Positions 53,261 to 63,584 of a stretch of DNA of 64,000 nucleotides are shown piece by piece. This DNA is from Hyphomonadaceae bacterium. Lineage in GTDB: Bacteria; Pseudomonadota; Alphaproteobacteria; Caulobacterales; Aquidulcibacteraceae. Position 1 is the first letter of the stretch. Every line of letters starts with the position of its first letter. Made by a program: the position numbers and the translations under genes. Location: the NCBI GenBank assembly GCA_019753105.1, contig JAIELJ010000010.1, forward strand, positions 124,001 through 188,000. Direction: 5' to 3'. The notes below the pieces were generated by a model. It saw nothing but the letters and a program-made list of their open reading frames with translations. It had not been told where the DNA came from and did no database searches.

Positions 53261-56200
53261 TCAAGCATAGGCCTGGAGGGCCCTAACGCCTAGGGGTGGC
53301 CCCGATTTCAGGCGACGAATGGCCTGAATCGACGCCCGAGCGCCCGAGATAGTGGTATAATAGGGTATATTTTGGGTCAGAGCAGTGCGGCGAATGGAAT
53401 AGCTGTCCCGGTAGGACTGGGCGCCCTCCGTCGTGTTGAACACCAGCTGGACTTCCCCGTTCTTCATCGCGTCGACAACGTGCGGCCGCCCTTCCGCGAC
53501 CTTGTTTACTTTGACCACCTCAATGCCCCTCTCGGCGAGGTAATCGGCGGAGCCGCCGGTCGCCATGATCTTGAAGCCGAGGTCTTGGATATCCTTGGCG
53601 ATCTGAACCAGCGCCGGCTTGTCCAAATCCTTGACCGAGACGAACACGCAGCCCGACGTCGGCAGATTGATCCCCGAGGCGATCTGGCTCTTGGCGAAGG
53701 CGGCTTCGAAGTTCTGGTCGAGGCCCATGACCTCGCCGGTCGAGCGCATTTCCGGCCCGAGCACCGGATCGACACCCGGGAAGCGCGCGAACGGGAAGAC
53801 CGCTTCCTTGACCGCGACGTGGCCCTTCGACGGCCGATCGAGCTTCAACTCTTTCAGCGTCACCCCCGCCATCACTTTGGCCGCCGCCGCCGCGATCGGG
53901 CGATTGATCGCCTTGGCGACGAACGGCGCCGTGCGTGACGCACGCGGATTGGCTTCGAGAATGTAGATGTCGCCGTCTTTCACCGCGAACTGGATGTTGA
54001 TCAGGCCGCGCACATCGAGTGCGAGCGCGAGCTTCTTGGTCTGCTCTTCGATCTCGGTGACGATCTTCTTGCTCAGCGAATAGGGCGGCAGCGCACACGC
54101 GCTATCGCCCGAGTGCACGCCGGCTTCTTCGATGTGCTCCATCACGCCGGCGACGAACACTTCCTCGCCATCGCAGATCGCATCGACATCGACTTCGATC
54201 GCGTCACGCAGATACCGATCCACCAGCAGCGGCCGTTTCTCGGAGACGACAAGCTCTGACGGGCCGCCGAGCGCGCGCGAGATCTGGACGACATAATCGC
54301 TGAGTTCTTCTTCGTTGTGCACGATGCGCATCGCGAGACCGCCCAGCACGTAGGAAGGCCGCAGCATGACCGGATAGCCGATCCTGCCCGCAGCCGCGCG
54401 CGCTGCGTCTATCGAACCGGCAATGGTGTTTTCCGGCTGCTTCAAGCCGATCTTGCGCAGCAGTGCCTGGAAGCGATCGCGATCTTCGGCCAAATCGATC
54501 GCATCGACGCTGGTGCCAAGGATCGGCGCGCCTTCGTCAGCGAGCGGTTGCGCAAGTTTGAGCGGTGTTTGCCCGCCGAATTGCACGATCAGGCCTTGCA
54601 CCGTGCCGCGCGTTTTTTCCGTGTCGACGATTTCGAGCACGTCTTCTGTGGTCAGCGGTTCGAAGTACAGACGGTCCGAAGTGTCGTAGTCCGTCGACAC
54701 CGTTTCCGGGTTGCAATTGACCATGATCGACTCAACGCCGATCTCCGCGCACGCGAAGGCGGCGTGGCAGCAGCAATAGTCGAACTCGATGCCTTGACCG
54801 ATGCGGTTCGGGCCGCCGCCGAGGATGATGATCTTCTGGCGATCGCTCGGCTCGGACTCGCACTCAGGCTCAGCCCCGCCATAGGGCGGAAACTCATAAG
54901 TCGAATACATGTACGGCGTCGTCGCGCGGAATTCGGCCGCGCAGCTATCGATGCGTTTGAATTGCGGGCGGACGCCAAGCTTGCGTCTTGCTGCGCGAAC
55001 GTCGCGTTCACGCTGGCCGGTGAGCTTGGCCAAGCGCATGTCGGAGAAGCCCATCGCTTTAATGGCGCGGAACGCGACAGCATCCTTCGGCAAGCCGTCG
55101 GCGCGTATTTCCGCTTCTTTTTCGATGATTTCAGCGATCTGGCGCACGAACCACGGATCGTAATGCGCCGCAGCGCAAATCTCTTCGACCGTGAGGCCCC
55201 GGCGGAGGGCTTCGGCGCACACCAGCAAACGATCCGCCTTTGGCGTCACCAAACGCGCACGCACCGCAGCGCGGCCACTGTCTTCGTCGCTTGCGCCTTC
55301 GATTTGGATTTCGTCCAGGCCGGTGAGGCCGGTGTCGAGCGAGCGCAGCGCCTTCTGCAGGCTCTCTTGGAATGTGCGCCCGATCGCCATCGCTTCGCCG
55401 ACGCTTTTCATGCTTGTCGTCAGCGTCGTATCCGCACCTGCAAAGCGCTCAAACGCAAAGCGCGGGATTTTGGTGACGACGTAATCGATCGTCGGCTCAA
55501 AGCTCGCCGGCATCGCCCCGCCGGTGATGTCGTTGGCGATTTCGTCGAGCGTGTAGCCGACAGCGCATTTGGCCGCGACTTTCGCAATCGGAAATCCGGT
55601 CGCTTTCGACGCCAACGCCGAAGAGCGCGATACGCGCGGATTCATCTCGATGACAACCATGCGCCCGTCGCGCGGGTTCACCGCGAACTGCACATTCGAG
55701 CCGCCAGTCTCCACGCCAATCTCGCGCAGCACGGCGATGCTGGCATTGCGCATGATCTGATATTCGCGGTCCGTCAGCGTCAGCGCAGGGGCCACTGTGA
55801 TCGAGTCGCCCGTGTGCACGCCCATTGGATCGATGTTTTCGATCGAGCAGATTATGATGCAGTTGTCCGCTTTGTCGCGGACGACTTCCATCTCGTATTC
55901 TTTCCAGCCGATAATGCTCTCTTCGACCAGAATTTCGCTGATCGGCGAGGCGGTGAGCCCGCGCTCAACGATCTCTTTGAACTCTTCGACATTGTAGGCA
56001 ACGCCGCCGCCCAAACCGCCGAGCGTCAGAGACGGGCGAATGATCGACGGCAATTGCACATGGTCGAGCGCGGCCAGCGCTTCATCCATCGTGTTACACA
56101 AACGCGAGCGTGGGCTTTCTAATCCAATCTTATCCATCGCATCGCGGAATTTCATCCGGTGTTCGGCTTTCTCGATGACGTCGGCTTTGGCGCCGATCAT

Positions 56201-56542
56201 CTCGACGCCGTGCTTGGCCAGCACGCCGCTACGCTCGAGAGTGAGCGCACAGTTCAGCGCCGTCTGCCCGCCCATTGTCGGCAGCAGCGCGTCGGGCTTT
56301 TCGACTTCGATGATCTTCTCGACCATCTCCGGCGTGATCGGCTCGATATAGGTCGCATCCGCCAGGCCCGGATCCGTCATGATCGTGGCGGGGTTCGAGT
56401 TGACGAGGATGACGCGATAGCCCTCGGCCTTCAGCGCCTTCACCGCCTGCACACCCGAATAATCGAACTCGCACGCCTGGCCGATAATGATCGGCCCGGC
56501 TCCAATGATCAGGATCGAGTTGATATCTGTACGTTTCGGCAT
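53261..56542 (-). CDS. carB: Carbamoyl-phosphate synthase large subunit
   Basis: CarB makes carbamoyl phosphate from bicarbonate, ATP and ammonia supplied by the small subunit, for pyrimidine and arginine synthesis. The 1093-residue product has the duplicated ATP-grasp layout: the first half begins [22 protein letters not shown] and the second [22 protein letters not shown]. Each half contains the catalytic region [21 protein letters not shown] or [20 protein letters not shown]-terminal MGS-like allosteric domain (about 950-1080) completes the family length. carA is not in the window. greA lies 57 bases downstream. Confidence 0.97.
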   Translation of the reverse strand: MPKRTDINSILIIGAGPIIIGQACEFDYSGVQAVKALKAEGYRVILVNSNPATIMTDPGLADATYIEPITPEMVEKIIEVEKPDALLPTMGGQTALNCALTLERSGVLAKHGVEMIGAKADVIEKAEHRMKFRDAMDKIGLESPRSRLCNTMDEALAALDHVQLPSIIRPSLTLGGLGGGVAYNVEEFKEIVERGLTASPISEILVEESIIGWKEYEMEVVRDKADNCIIICSIENIDPMGVHTGDSITVAPALTLTDREYQIMRNASIAVLREIGVETGGSNVQFAVNPRDGRMVVIEMNPRVSRSSALASKATGFPIAKVAAKCAVGYTLDEIANDITGGAMPASFEPTIDYVVTKIPRFAFERFAGADTTLTTSMKSVGEAMAIGRTFQESLQKALRSLDTGLTGLDEIQIEGASDEDSGRAAVRARLVTPKADRLLVCAEALRRGLTVEEICAAAHYDPWFVRQIAEIIEKEAEIRADGLPKDAVAFRAIKAMGFSDMRLAKLTGQRERDVRAARRKLGVRPQFKRIDSCAAEFRATTPYMYSTYEFPPYGGAEPECESEPSDRQKIIILGGGPNRIGQGIEFDYCCCHAAFACAEIGVESIMVNCNPETVSTDYDTSDRLYFEPLTTEDVLEIVDTEKTRGTVQGLIVQFGGQTPLKLAQPLADEGAPILGTSVDAIDLAEDRDRFQALLRKIGLKQPENTIAGSIDAARAAAGRIGYPVMLRPSYVLGGLAMRIVHNEEELSDYVVQISRALGGPSELVVSEKRPLLVDRYLRDAIEVDVDAICDGEEVFVAGVMEHIEEAGVHSGDSACALPPYSLSKKIVTEIEEQTKKLALALDVRGLINIQFAVKDGDIYILEANPRASRTAPFVAKAINRPIAAAAAKVMAGVTLKELKLDRPSKGHVAVKEAVFPFARFPGVDPVLGPEMRSTGEVMGLDQNFEAAFAKSQIASGINLPTSGCVFVSVKDLDKPALVQIAKDIQDLGFKIMATGGSADYLAERGIEVVKVNKVAEGRPHVVDAMKNGEVQLVFNTTEGAQSYRDSYSIRRTALTQNIPYYTTISGARASIQAIRRLKSGPPLGVRALQAYA

Positions 56543-56677
56543 GCGTCTCCGCCCGCTTTTGCGGCCTTGGAATCGATCCTCTAGGTGGATCGCGCGTCAG
56601 TAAGGCAAGCGGGGGAGGGGGGCAAGCCTTGTGGGCGGTGTCCGGAAGAATGGCCGCACCTCGAGACGCACTGCCAT

Positions 56678-57562
56678 TCATGCAGGCGCGGTCACGGCGC
56701 GCTCCCGGCCGCGTTGCACGAGAACCGTGACCAGGAACCCGATCGCGAGCATTGCAAAGCCGCCAATGCCGACAGCGCCGTTCCATGGGAACGCGGCGTT
56801 GCCCACCATGAGCACAGTCAGTCCCCCGAGTGCGTTGAACGTGCCGTGGAAGATGCCCGCGGCCCACACCGACTTTCCGCGTTCGCGGAGCAGCGTGATG
56901 ATCGGCGACAGCAAGATGCAGAAGATCACGAAGAGGCCGACGCCGAGTACGCGGTTGTCCGGATAGTTGTGGCCGTAGAGATAGATCATCGGCGCGTGCC
57001 AGATGCCCCAGATCACGCCGGTCAACAGCGAGGCGCGCCAAAAGCCCATGCCGCGCCACAGATCATAAAGATAACCGCGCCAACCGAGTTCTTCGCTGAA
57101 GGTGAGGACCACCGTGTTGACGACCGCGCCGAGCAAGAGCGCTTGCGCCATGATGATGATGTCGAGCGCGGGCAGGGCGCGCACTTGCTCGACAGCTTGC
57201 GGCGCAGTCGCTTCCAACATCGCGATCACGGCTTCCGCCGGGCCAACATAGTCGTGCTCAGACAGTGCGACCGTGAGCCCCACACTGCCAAAGGCGATGG
57301 CAATTGGCGCGAGCCAAGCCAAAAGCCACCACCAGTTCGGCTTAAAGCGCAGCCCAAGCGCCTCGGACCGGCGGCCTTTCTCAAAAGCGAAAACGCAAAC
57401 CAAAGCCGCGATCGACGGCCCAAACATCGATGCCGCGAGCGTGTAGCCGGCAGTCTGCGGATTCTCGTGCAGACCTAAACTCCAGCTGAGGATCACGATC
57501 GCCCACGTCACCGTGAAAGCGAGCACCAAGAAGAGTATCGATTTTCCGGTGGTAGACATCAT
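56678..57562 (-). CDS. CPBP-family intramembrane glutamic endopeptidase
   Basis: The 294-residue multi-span protein has the CPBP (Abi) motifs: the Glu-Glu pair with Arg in SEELGWRGYLYDL (motif 1), WGIWHAPMIYLYG (motif 2 with His), and IFHGTFNALGG (motif 3 with His and Asn). These proteases cut within membranes, like Rce1 and bacterial immunity proteins. It is third in an operon after the SPFH and ribbon-helix-helix genes, with its start adjacent to the previous stop. The substrate is unknown. The 135 bases to carB show nothing clear. Confidence 0.88.
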   Translation of the reverse strand: MMSTTGKSILFLVLAFTVTWAIVILSWSLGLHENPQTAGYTLAASMFGPSIAALVCVFAFEKGRRSEALGLRFKPNWWWLLAWLAPIAIAFGSVGLTVALSEHDYVGPAEAVIAMLEATAPQAVEQVRALPALDIIIMAQALLLGAVVNTVVLTFSEELGWRGYLYDLWRGMGFWRASLLTGVIWGIWHAPMIYLYGHNYPDNRVLGVGLFVIFCILLSPIITLLRERGKSVWAAGIFHGTFNALGGLTVLMVGNAAFPWNGAVGIGGFAMLAIGFLVTVLVQRGRERAVTAPA

Positions 57563-57760
57563 TCACCCCCCACTATTTTCTGTTTTGTCTTCGCCCGCGT
57601 CCTTGGCTTCGATCTTGACGCCACGGGCCCGAAGCGCTTCGCGCAGTAGGAATTCGATCTCGGCGTTGACGCTGCGCAGTTCGCTATTCGCCAAGCGAGC
57701 GATGGCATCGTGCAGCGCAGGATCGAGCCTGAGCGCGAAGGCTTTGCGTTCGGATGGCAT
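57563..57760 (-). CDS. Arc/HicB-like ribbon-helix-helix protein
   Basis: The 65-residue product has a ribbon-helix-helix pattern: the strand KAFALRLDPALHDAIARLA, then helix SVNAEIEFLLREALRARG, and a polar tail. This is the DNA-binding fold of Arc, CopG and HicB-type antitoxins. It lies six bases downstream of the SPFH gene and touches the start of the CPBP protease gene, so it could regulate this operon. No toxin-like gene is next to it, so a toxin-antitoxin function is not supported. Confidence 0.8.
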   Translation of the reverse strand: MPSERKAFALRLDPALHDAIARLANSELRSVNAEIEFLLREALRARGVKIEAKDAGEDKTENSGG

Positions 57761-57766
57761 CGGCCG

Positions 57767-58657
57767 CTACTGGTAGAGAGAGCCTGCGTTCACGACAGGC
57801 TGCGCATCGCGGTCGCCGCAGAGGACAACCAACAGGTTCGACACCATCGTCGCGCGGCGCTCGTCATCAAGCTGCACGACATCGCGCTCGGACAGCTGTT
57901 GCAGAGCGTGCTCGACCATCTCGACAGCGCCTTGCACGATGAAACGGCGCGCGGCGAGTACGGCTTCCGCTTGTTGGCGGCGCAGCATCGCACTGGCGAT
58001 TTCTGGTGCGTAGGCGAGGTGGCTGAGCTTGGTTTCGTCGATCACGACGCCCGCGACCGAAACGCGCTCTTGCAGCTTTTCGCGCAGCAGCGTCGAGACT
58101 TGATCGGCGTCGCCACGCAGGGTCGGCTCTTCGTGCTCGGCGTGATCGTAGGAGAAGTGCGACGCGATTTCGCGCACAGCGGTTTCGATCTGGATGTCGA
58201 CGAAGGTTTGATAGTCATCAACATCGAAGAGGGCCTGGCCGGTATCGGTAACGCGCCAGACGACGACCGCAGCGATCTCGATCGGATTGCCGCGCTTGTC
58301 GTTCACCTTGAGCTTCTCGCCGGTGACGTTGCGCACGCGCAGGCTGATCTTCTTCTTCGTGTACCAGGGCAGCACCCAGCGCAGGCCCGGCGTGCGGTCG
58401 GTGCCCTTGTAGTTACCGAAAAGTGTGATGGCGGCGGCCTCGTTGGGCTGCAGCGAATAAAAGCCGACCAGCTGCAAGGTAAAGATGAGCGAGAGCACGA
58501 TCAGCGCGATGACGTGGATGCCTTGCTCGGAACGGATGATCTCGATGAACGACCAAACCATCAGCCCCATGACCACCAGGGTCAGGAGGAGCATCAGCCC
58601 TCCGCCGGAAGTATTGGCTTTGCGTTCTTGTGTGTGATTGAGCGCTGCTGCGGTCAT
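57767..58657 (-). CDS. SPFH/Band 7 membrane protein
   Basis: The start at 58657 ([13 protein letters not shown]) has GAGAGGG upstream. The 296-residue product has two N-terminal spans ([21 protein letters not shown] and [21 protein letters not shown]), then the SPFH domain (about 65-240) with [49 protein letters not shown] and [12 protein letters not shown], and a coiled-coil end [22 protein letters not shown] proteins form membrane microdomains or cage complexes that control membrane proteases. Being in one operon with a CPBP protease fits that theme. Confidence 0.9.
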   Translation of the reverse strand: MTAAALNHTQERKANTSGGGLMLLLTLVVMGLMVWSFIEIIRSEQGIHVIALIVLSLIFTLQLVGFYSLQPNEAAAITLFGNYKGTDRTPGLRWVLPWYTKKKISLRVRNVTGEKLKVNDKRGNPIEIAAVVVWRVTDTGQALFDVDDYQTFVDIQIETAVREIASHFSYDHAEHEEPTLRGDADQVSTLLREKLQERVSVAGVVIDETKLSHLAYAPEIASAMLRRQQAEAVLAARRFIVQGAVEMVEHALQQLSERDVVQLDDERRATMVSNLLVVLCGDRDAQPVVNAGSLYQ

Positions 58658-58862
58658 GACATACCCTCTCATGCAGGCGCTTGAGGAAGGCGATCTCCGC
58701 CCTGAGCACGTCGCCTCAATCGCCATCAAAGTGATATCATCATAATACTGCTTCGATAGATACCGCAAGCGAAATCGGTTCCGTTTACCAGGTTCCCAAA
58801 TCGGAAATTAAGCGCATTCGCGTATGCCTGGATCGCTTAAGGGTCGGATTTTGAGGCGGAAA

Positions 58863-60689
58863 ATGGTTACCCGGGCGTACACGAAGCGGCAGTCCAAGGA
58901 CTCGTTCCTGCGCAACGAGACCGGCAACGTCGCCATGATGTGGGGTCTGATGGGCGCGGTTCTGATCGGTCTGATCGGGATCACGATCGATTTCACCCGT
59001 GCGCAAGCGCTACGCTCCCAGATGCAGAACGCCGCCGATGGCGCGGCGCTGGTCGCCGAGCGCAGCTTCGGCGCCACACTTGAAGAACGCACCGACGCGG
59101 CGCGGGCGTTCTTCGACGCTGAAATGGGCGACCAAGCATCGGTCGATGGCGTCAACTTCGAGCTTAGTGATCTAGGCGATGTAGGCCACCGCGTGGTCGT
59201 GACGATGCCGATGTCGATGTCCCTGAGCTCGCTGATCAGCGGTGACGATTGGACGATCCGGGTCGACTCGGAAGCCGAGCAGGGCGGCCTGGATGTCGAG
59301 GTTGCCGTCGTGCTCGACACCACCGGCTCGATGGCGGGCAGCAAAATCACCGCCTTGCGCGCCGCCGCGACCGATCTCGTCAACACAGTGGTGAGCGATC
59401 AGCAGGAGCCGTATTACTCGCGTGTCGCGCTGGTGCCGTTTGCCGTTGCGGTAAACACCGGATCCTATTCAACACAGTTGCGCGGCGCCCTTACGGGTTC
59501 GCGCTCAATCAGCGCCGCCTCTTGGGCCAGCAGCCCGCAGCGCAGCATCACTGCGGCCACACGCGCCAATCCTGTCGTCATCACCTCCGCCGGTCACGGC
59601 TTCGTCGACGGTGATCGCGTGCGCATTCGCAGCGTCAGCGGAATGACGCAATTGAATAACAATACCTACACCGTGGCGTCGGCGACGACGAATACGTTTA
59701 GGCTGCAAGGTGTCAACGGCACGAGCTTTGGCTCGTATACATCAGGTGGCAACGTCACGCGCTGCGAACGGTCTAACTGCGAGGTCGTGGTCACAGCCAA
59801 CTCGCATGGCCTCTCTACAGGCGAGTATGTCTATATCACCGGCGTGAATGGCATGACGCAGATCAACAGCGCCGCGAACACGGCCTGGCAAGTCACGACG
59901 CTGACCGCTGATCGTTATGTGCTGAACGGGACGAATGGGCCGACTTACGGCGCCTACACGTCAGGCGGCTCTTCGTTCTGCGCGCAATACGGTTGCCGTT
60001 TTTATCGATTTCTCAATCCATCGAATGCGCAGCGCCGCTATGAGGCCACGAACAACTGCGTGACCGAGCGGACTGGAGCGAACCGCTATACCGATGTCGC
60101 GCCCAGCACCACGCCGCTTGGCATCAATTACCCGACAACCGGCAATCCGTGCGGATCCGCGGAAATCATGCCGCTGACCTCGAACCGCAACGCACTCAAC
60201 GCCCGCATCGCCTCGCTAACTGCGAACGGCACCACGGCGGGTCAAATCGGTTTTGCGTGGGGCTGGTACATGCTCTCACCGAACTTCGCCTACCTCTTCT
60301 CGGGCGAGGGCCGGCCCGCTGCCTACGATCCGGAAGAGACGCTTAAAGTCGCAATTCTGATGACGGACGGCGAGTTCAACACGCACTATTGCAATGGCGT
60401 CATTGCGCGCGATGCAAGCGGCGTCAGCACGGCCGAGCGAATCAATTGCGATGCGCCAAATGGCAGCGGCTTCGCGCAAGCGGAAGCCATGTGCGACGCG
60501 ATGAAGGCGCGAGGCATCGTCGTCTATACGGTCGGCTTCGACCTCGGCGGCGTCGCAGGGGCGGCGGAGGTGCTTGAGGAATGCGCTTCAAGCCCCGCGC
60601 ATTTCTTCAATGCTGACGATGGCACGGAATTGCGTGCAGCGTTCCAAAGTATTGGCCGTGCCATTCAGCAACTGCGACTGACGCACTGA
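58863..60689 (+). CDS. TadG-like pilus/surface protein with von Willebrand factor A domain and inserted repeats
   Basis: The start at 58863 is chosen for GAGG seven bases upstream. The 608-residue product begins basic and polar, has the TadE/TadG-like entry FLRNETGNVAMMWGLMGAVLIGLIGITIDFTRAQALRSQMQ with one span, a short stretch rich in Ala (ADGAALVAER), then a vWA domain with MIDAS motif DTTGSMAGS (from about residue 152). The vWA domain is interrupted by two imperfect repeats (about nt 59550-59990) with GHGFxxGD-type and MTQ-type motifs. It resumes with GQIGFAWGWYMLSPN and TDGEFNTHYC. Tad-pilus TadG proteins are extracytoplasmic, yet no other tad genes are in the window. Confidence 0.87.
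   Translation: MVTRAYTKRQSKDSFLRNETGNVAMMWGLMGAVLIGLIGITIDFTRAQALRSQMQNAADGAALVAERSFGATLEERTDAARAFFDAEMGDQASVDGVNFELSDLGDVGHRVVVTMPMSMSLSSLISGDDWTIRVDSEAEQGGLDVEVAVVLDTTGSMAGSKITALRAAATDLVNTVVSDQQEPYYSRVALVPFAVAVNTGSYSTQLRGALTGSRSISAASWASSPQRSITAATRANPVVITSAGHGFVDGDRVRIRSVSGMTQLNNNTYTVASATTNTFRLQGVNGTSFGSYTSGGNVTRCERSNCEVVVTANSHGLSTGEYVYITGVNGMTQINSAANTAWQVTTLTADRYVLNGTNGPTYGAYTSGGSSFCAQYGCRFYRFLNPSNAQRRYEATNNCVTERTGANRYTDVAPSTTPLGINYPTTGNPCGSAEIMPLTSNRNALNARIASLTANGTTAGQIGFAWGWYMLSPNFAYLFSGEGRPAAYDPEETLKVAILMTDGEFNTHYCNGVIARDASGVSTAERINCDAPNGSGFAQAEAMCDAMKARGIVVYTVGFDLGGVAGAAEVLEECASSPAHFFNADDGTELRAAFQSIGRAIQQLRLTH
59550..59990 (+). repeat. Two imperfect protein repeats inside the TadG-like gene (E1_FCCH-like)
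   Basis: Two copies of about 65-70 residues lie in tandem. Copy 1 has NPVVITSAGHGFVDGDRVRI and SVSGMTQLNNNTYTV, ending GSYTSGGNV. Copy 2 has CEVVVTANSHGLSTGEYVYI and GVNGMTQINS, ending GAYTSGGSS. Such units resemble repeats found in phage tail proteins and in E1_FCCH-like domains. Copy 2 begins and ends near cysteines (CERSNCEV and CAQYGC). Confidence 0.75.
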
Positions 60690-60704
60690 AGCGCGCCAGC
60701 CTGC

Positions 60705-61058
60705 CTATTGCCTGATCACTTCGTTGTTCTCGTTCAAGAGCACCAGGGTCGGCGCATAGTTGCGCGCTTCTTCGGCGGGCATCTGGCAATAGGCGATGAC
60801 GATGATCGGATCGCCCAACTGCGCCAAACGCGCGGCCGCGCCGTTGATGCCGAAGGTCTTGGATCCGCGCGGCGCTTCGATCGCGTAGGTGGTGAAGCGC
60901 GCGCCATTATTGATGTTCAGCACATCGACTTGCTCGTTGGGCAGGATGCCGGAGCGTTCCAACAGATCAGCGTCGATCGAGATCGAGCCTTCATAGTGGA
61001 GGTCGCACTGCGTCACGCGTGCGCGATGCAGCTTGGCTTTCAGCAGTGTCAGGATCAT
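60705..61058 (-). CDS. panD: Aspartate 1-decarboxylase
   Basis: PanD makes beta-alanine for pantothenate and CoA. The 117-residue pro-enzyme self-cleaves at Gly24-Ser25 (HYEGSISID) to form a pyruvoyl group. Lys9, Tyr22, Arg54-region [10 protein letters not shown] with Tyr58, and [21 protein letters not shown] are at the expected places. The start overlaps the TIR/TonB fusion gene's stop (ATGA), an unusual coupling for a housekeeping enzyme. It converges on the TadG-like gene with 15 bases between stops. Confidence 0.95.
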   Translation of the reverse strand: MILTLLKAKLHRARVTQCDLHYEGSISIDADLLERSGILPNEQVDVLNINNGARFTTYAIEAPRGSKTFGINGAAARLAQLGDPIIVIAYCQMPAEEARNYAPTLVLLNENNEVIRQ

Positions 61059-62725
61059 TCGGACGGAGCTTGGAATTGCACAACGATGCGCGTCGACTGG
61101 CCAACGGCGCTTGAACCATCGCTCCGCGTTGGATTGGCGCGGTAGGAGCTGGACGCCTGCATAGCGGCTTGGCCAAAGCCCAAGCCGGCCGGCGATTCAC
61201 TCGCGACCGAGCAATTCAGCGAAAGACTTGAACCCACCGTGCAATCGAGCACCGCGCGTCCGCCGACGCCGTTGCGCAGGGCGCGGTTCGGATAAAGATC
61301 GGCGATGCGGCGCGCCGAGGGGCGCGATGAGAACGAGACGGTCGCCGCGCGCGCCGGCGTTGCCGTGCGTGTGGTGGACGGCGCTGGCGCCGGGTCACTG
61401 TTGATCGGTGCTGCGGTAGGGCCAAGCGGCACGGGCCCTGGGCTCGTCGTCGGCGAAGAGGGCTGCGATGCGCCGCCGGGTTGCAGGGAAACCGGACCAC
61501 CGGGCTGTGTAGTGTTGCCGGCCCAAGAGGTCGACGGCGCAGCGGCGCGATCTTCGTCGCGCTGTTGCTGTTGCTGCTGTTGTTGACGGGTCTCTTCGCG
61601 CGGCGGCGTCGTTTCGCGGCGCGGCTGTTCAATGCGCCGTCGCGCTGGATCGATTGCCTCGCCGAGTGAGATGGCGTCCGGACCGGCCGGATCGTCGCTG
61701 TAGCTTTCAGGTTCGCCCGCCGGCGCTTCCGCGATTTGCTGATCTTCCTGCTGCGTGGCGCTGCCGCCAAGATCGTTCATGCCGCCGCCAAAGTAGATGC
61801 CGCCAGCGAGGGCCGCACCGCCGAGCAGGGCGATAAGAACAAGCGCGCGAAGTGGGCCGCCTTCCCCGCGCGGCGGATCGCGCACTTCGCGATCGTAGCG
61901 CTCTGGTGGCGGCCGGCGCGTGGGCTCGGGACGGCGCGCTTCCGGTGGCGGATCGTAGCGCCGTTGTGGCGGCGGCTCGCTCCGGGTTGGCGGCATCGCA
62001 ACGCGCGGCGCAAGCGGCGCCCGCGGCGCAGTTGGCGGCGCAACGGTTGGGCGCGTCGGCGGCGCTGGGGTGCGGGCTTCTTGTGCTGCTGTGAGTTGCT
62101 TTAAGCGCAGTTCAGCGACCTCAGCGAAAGCGCCTTCCGGACCGAAGCGCGCGAGGTGGTCCATGAAGTCCGATGGATTGCGGCTGTCGCGGATCGCGCG
62201 CCAGTGTTCGGCTTCGGAACTGAGCGGGTCGGCGCCGGGGCGCGTATAGGTCGGCGGCTTCGCCGCTGCCGGCGGCGGAGGCGGGGGTGCTGCGGCGCGG
62301 CGCGGCGGCGGCTCGTAGGCCGGCTCGGCAGCGGGCGCAGCGCTTGCACCAACACTGGCGCGCGCGGAATTCACCATCCGGTCGACGGCGAAAAATAGCG
62401 GATCGAGTTGCGGATCGTTCGGATCGCCATCCCAGCGGGTCAGATCGAACACCGGAGAGTCGCCAATGCTGGATGGCGGCGGCGGTTCGATGAGGCTCGC
62501 GACGACCGCCTTGTCGGCGTTAATCACGCGCTGTGCCGCATCGAGAAATGGGCGCGACCGGATCGAGGCCTGCGACCAGACCACGAGGCCTGCGCCCGAT
62601 GAGCGCAAAGCGCCGTCGCTCGATGGCGCGCCACCGATCGAAAAGCCCGCCGCTTCGAACATTTCCGCAAGCGCTTTGGCCTGCGGTTCGTCCTCGCGCA
62701 CACAAACAATATGGACGTCCGCCAT
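61055..62725 (-). CDS. TIR-like / proline-rich / TM / TonB-C fusion protein
   Basis: The 556-residue product has a TIR_2-like N-terminal domain (about 1-120: [61 protein letters not shown]). A long Pro/Arg-rich region follows, containing [19 protein letters not shown], a segment found after TIR and caspase domains in other bacteria. One span lies at about 293-310 ([21 protein letters not shown]), then a Gln run (eight Gln) and Pro/Thr region. The C-terminus ([25 protein letters not shown]) is TonB-C-like. The position of the TIR catalytic Glu appears to be Ala/Asp, so NADase activity is doubtful. It precedes panD with ATGA overlap. Confidence 0.75.
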   Translation of the reverse strand: MADVHIVCVREDEPQAKALAEMFEAAGFSIGGAPSSDGALRSSGAGLVVWSQASIRSRPFLDAAQRVINADKAVVASLIEPPPPSSIGDSPVFDLTRWDGDPNDPQLDPLFFAVDRMVNSARASVGASAAPAAEPAYEPPPRRAAAPPPPPPAAAKPPTYTRPGADPLSSEAEHWRAIRDSRNPSDFMDHLARFGPEGAFAEVAELRLKQLTAAQEARTPAPPTRPTVAPPTAPRAPLAPRVAMPPTRSEPPPQRRYDPPPEARRPEPTRRPPPERYDREVRDPPRGEGGPLRALVLIALLGGAALAGGIYFGGGMNDLGGSATQQEDQQIAEAPAGEPESYSDDPAGPDAISLGEAIDPARRRIEQPRRETTPPREETRQQQQQQQQRDEDRAAAPSTSWAGNTTQPGGPVSLQPGGASQPSSPTTSPGPVPLGPTAAPINSDPAPAPSTTRTATPARAATVSFSSRPSARRIADLYPNRALRNGVGGRAVLDCTVGSSLSLNCSVASESPAGLGFGQAAMQASSSYRANPTRSDGSSAVGQSTRIVVQFQAPSE

Positions 62726-62803
62726 GACGTGTCCTTTGGGTCCCCACCAGTCCCCATGCGTCTTTCACGCCATAGCACGGACCATTTCGGCACAACACCG
62801 CCG

Positions 62804-62821
62804 ATCACGCTTAGCCGTGAT
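62804..62821. repeat. Short inverted repeat ATCACG-CGTGAT between carbonic anhydrase and TIR fusion genes
   Basis: ATCACG (62804-62809) and CGTGAT (62816-62821) flank a six-base spacer (CTTAGC) about 80 bases upstream of the TIR fusion start. There is no T-run, so it is more likely an operator or mRNA hairpin than a terminator. No binding protein can be named. Confidence 0.3.
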
Positions 62822-62849
62822 GAAAACGCATCAAGCTCCCGGATGTCCT

Positions 62850-63461
62850 TTACTCTACAGGTTTAAATGTGCCGGTTTCGTGGTCGAGCACCTCTAATCC
62901 GCCGTCCGCCACGCCATAGCGCGCGCCCTCTAACGTCAGGCCCCGCGCCTTGATCGCTTCCTGAATGAACGGAAAGGTTGCGAGGTTCTCCAACGTGACG
63001 CGGATGGACTCATGCTCGAGGTCGGTCTGCTCGTCGTGGCTGTGGCTCTCGCGGACGCGGCCCTTGGCGCGGTCCAGCAAGCTGATCCAAGAATCTAGGA
63101 ATGAGTGCGGATTGCGCGGCCGGTCGGCCAGAGCGGCGCTCACCCCGCCGCACTGGGCGTGGCCAAGGACGAGGATGGTTTTGACCTCAAGTTGGGTCAC
63201 CGCAAATTCTATCGCGGCGCTTACGCCGTGAAAACCGGGCGCCTCCTCAAACGGCGGGGCGAGGTTAGCGACATTGCGGACGACGAAAAGCTCGCCTGGG
63301 CCGGAATTGAAGATAGTCGCAGGATCAACCCGGCTGTCTGCGCAGGCAATAACCAAAATCCTAGGATGCTGACCCTCTTGGGCGAGAATTCTGTGCAGCG
63401 CCTGCAATTCGGGCCAGCGTTGTTCGCGGTAAACACGATAGCCTTCGATCAGCTTGTCCAT
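62850..63461 (-). CDS. Beta-class carbonic anhydrase
   Basis: The enzyme interconverts carbon dioxide and bicarbonate in the cytoplasm. From the ATG at 63461 (MDKLIEGYRVYREQRWPEL) the product is 203 residues. Zinc ligands are Cys40 (ACADSRVDP, with Asp42 and Arg44 forming the catalytic dyad), His101 and Cys104 (LGHAQCGGV). VVRNVANLAPP and EFAVTQLEVKTILVLGH are standard. Bicarbonate made here feeds CarB and other carboxylations. The longer frame upstream is not family-like. It is divergent from the lipoprotein gene at 63585. Confidence 0.94.
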   Translation of the reverse strand: MDKLIEGYRVYREQRWPELQALHRILAQEGQHPRILVIACADSRVDPATIFNSGPGELFVVRNVANLAPPFEEAPGFHGVSAAIEFAVTQLEVKTILVLGHAQCGGVSAALADRPRNPHSFLDSWISLLDRAKGRVRESHSHDEQTDLEHESIRVTLENLATFPFIQEAIKARGLTLEGARYGVADGGLEVLDHETGTFKPVE

Positions 63462-63584
63462 AGGGCGTCCTTCAAGCGTGAGAAGCATTCGCGCGCAAGC
63501 TGCTTGTTGAGACCCTCGCCATTTGGGGAACTGGCTTGAGGGCAGCGCGGTGGCGGCCGAATCTCCGTCTAGGAGAATGAAGGC

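Noticed and set aside
54317-56122. 601-codon open frame on the plus strand inside carB
   Set aside because: It lies opposite the well-conserved carB coding sequence and shows no domain pattern; GC-rich codon bias creates such antisense frames.
57563-57760. RHH protein as the antitoxin of a toxin-antitoxin pair
   Set aside because: Neighbours are an SPFH protein and a CPBP protease; no toxin-like gene is adjacent.
61563-61590. CTG/TTG-type triplet repeat as a microsatellite or phase-variable tract
   Set aside because: It encodes a run of Gln in the TIR/TonB fusion with triplet length, so no frame switching is expected.
63527-63551. Second EcfG-type promoter (GGAAC-N16-CGGT) upstream of the lipoprotein at 63585
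   Set aside because: One mismatch in the short -10 box and no functional support; could be chance.
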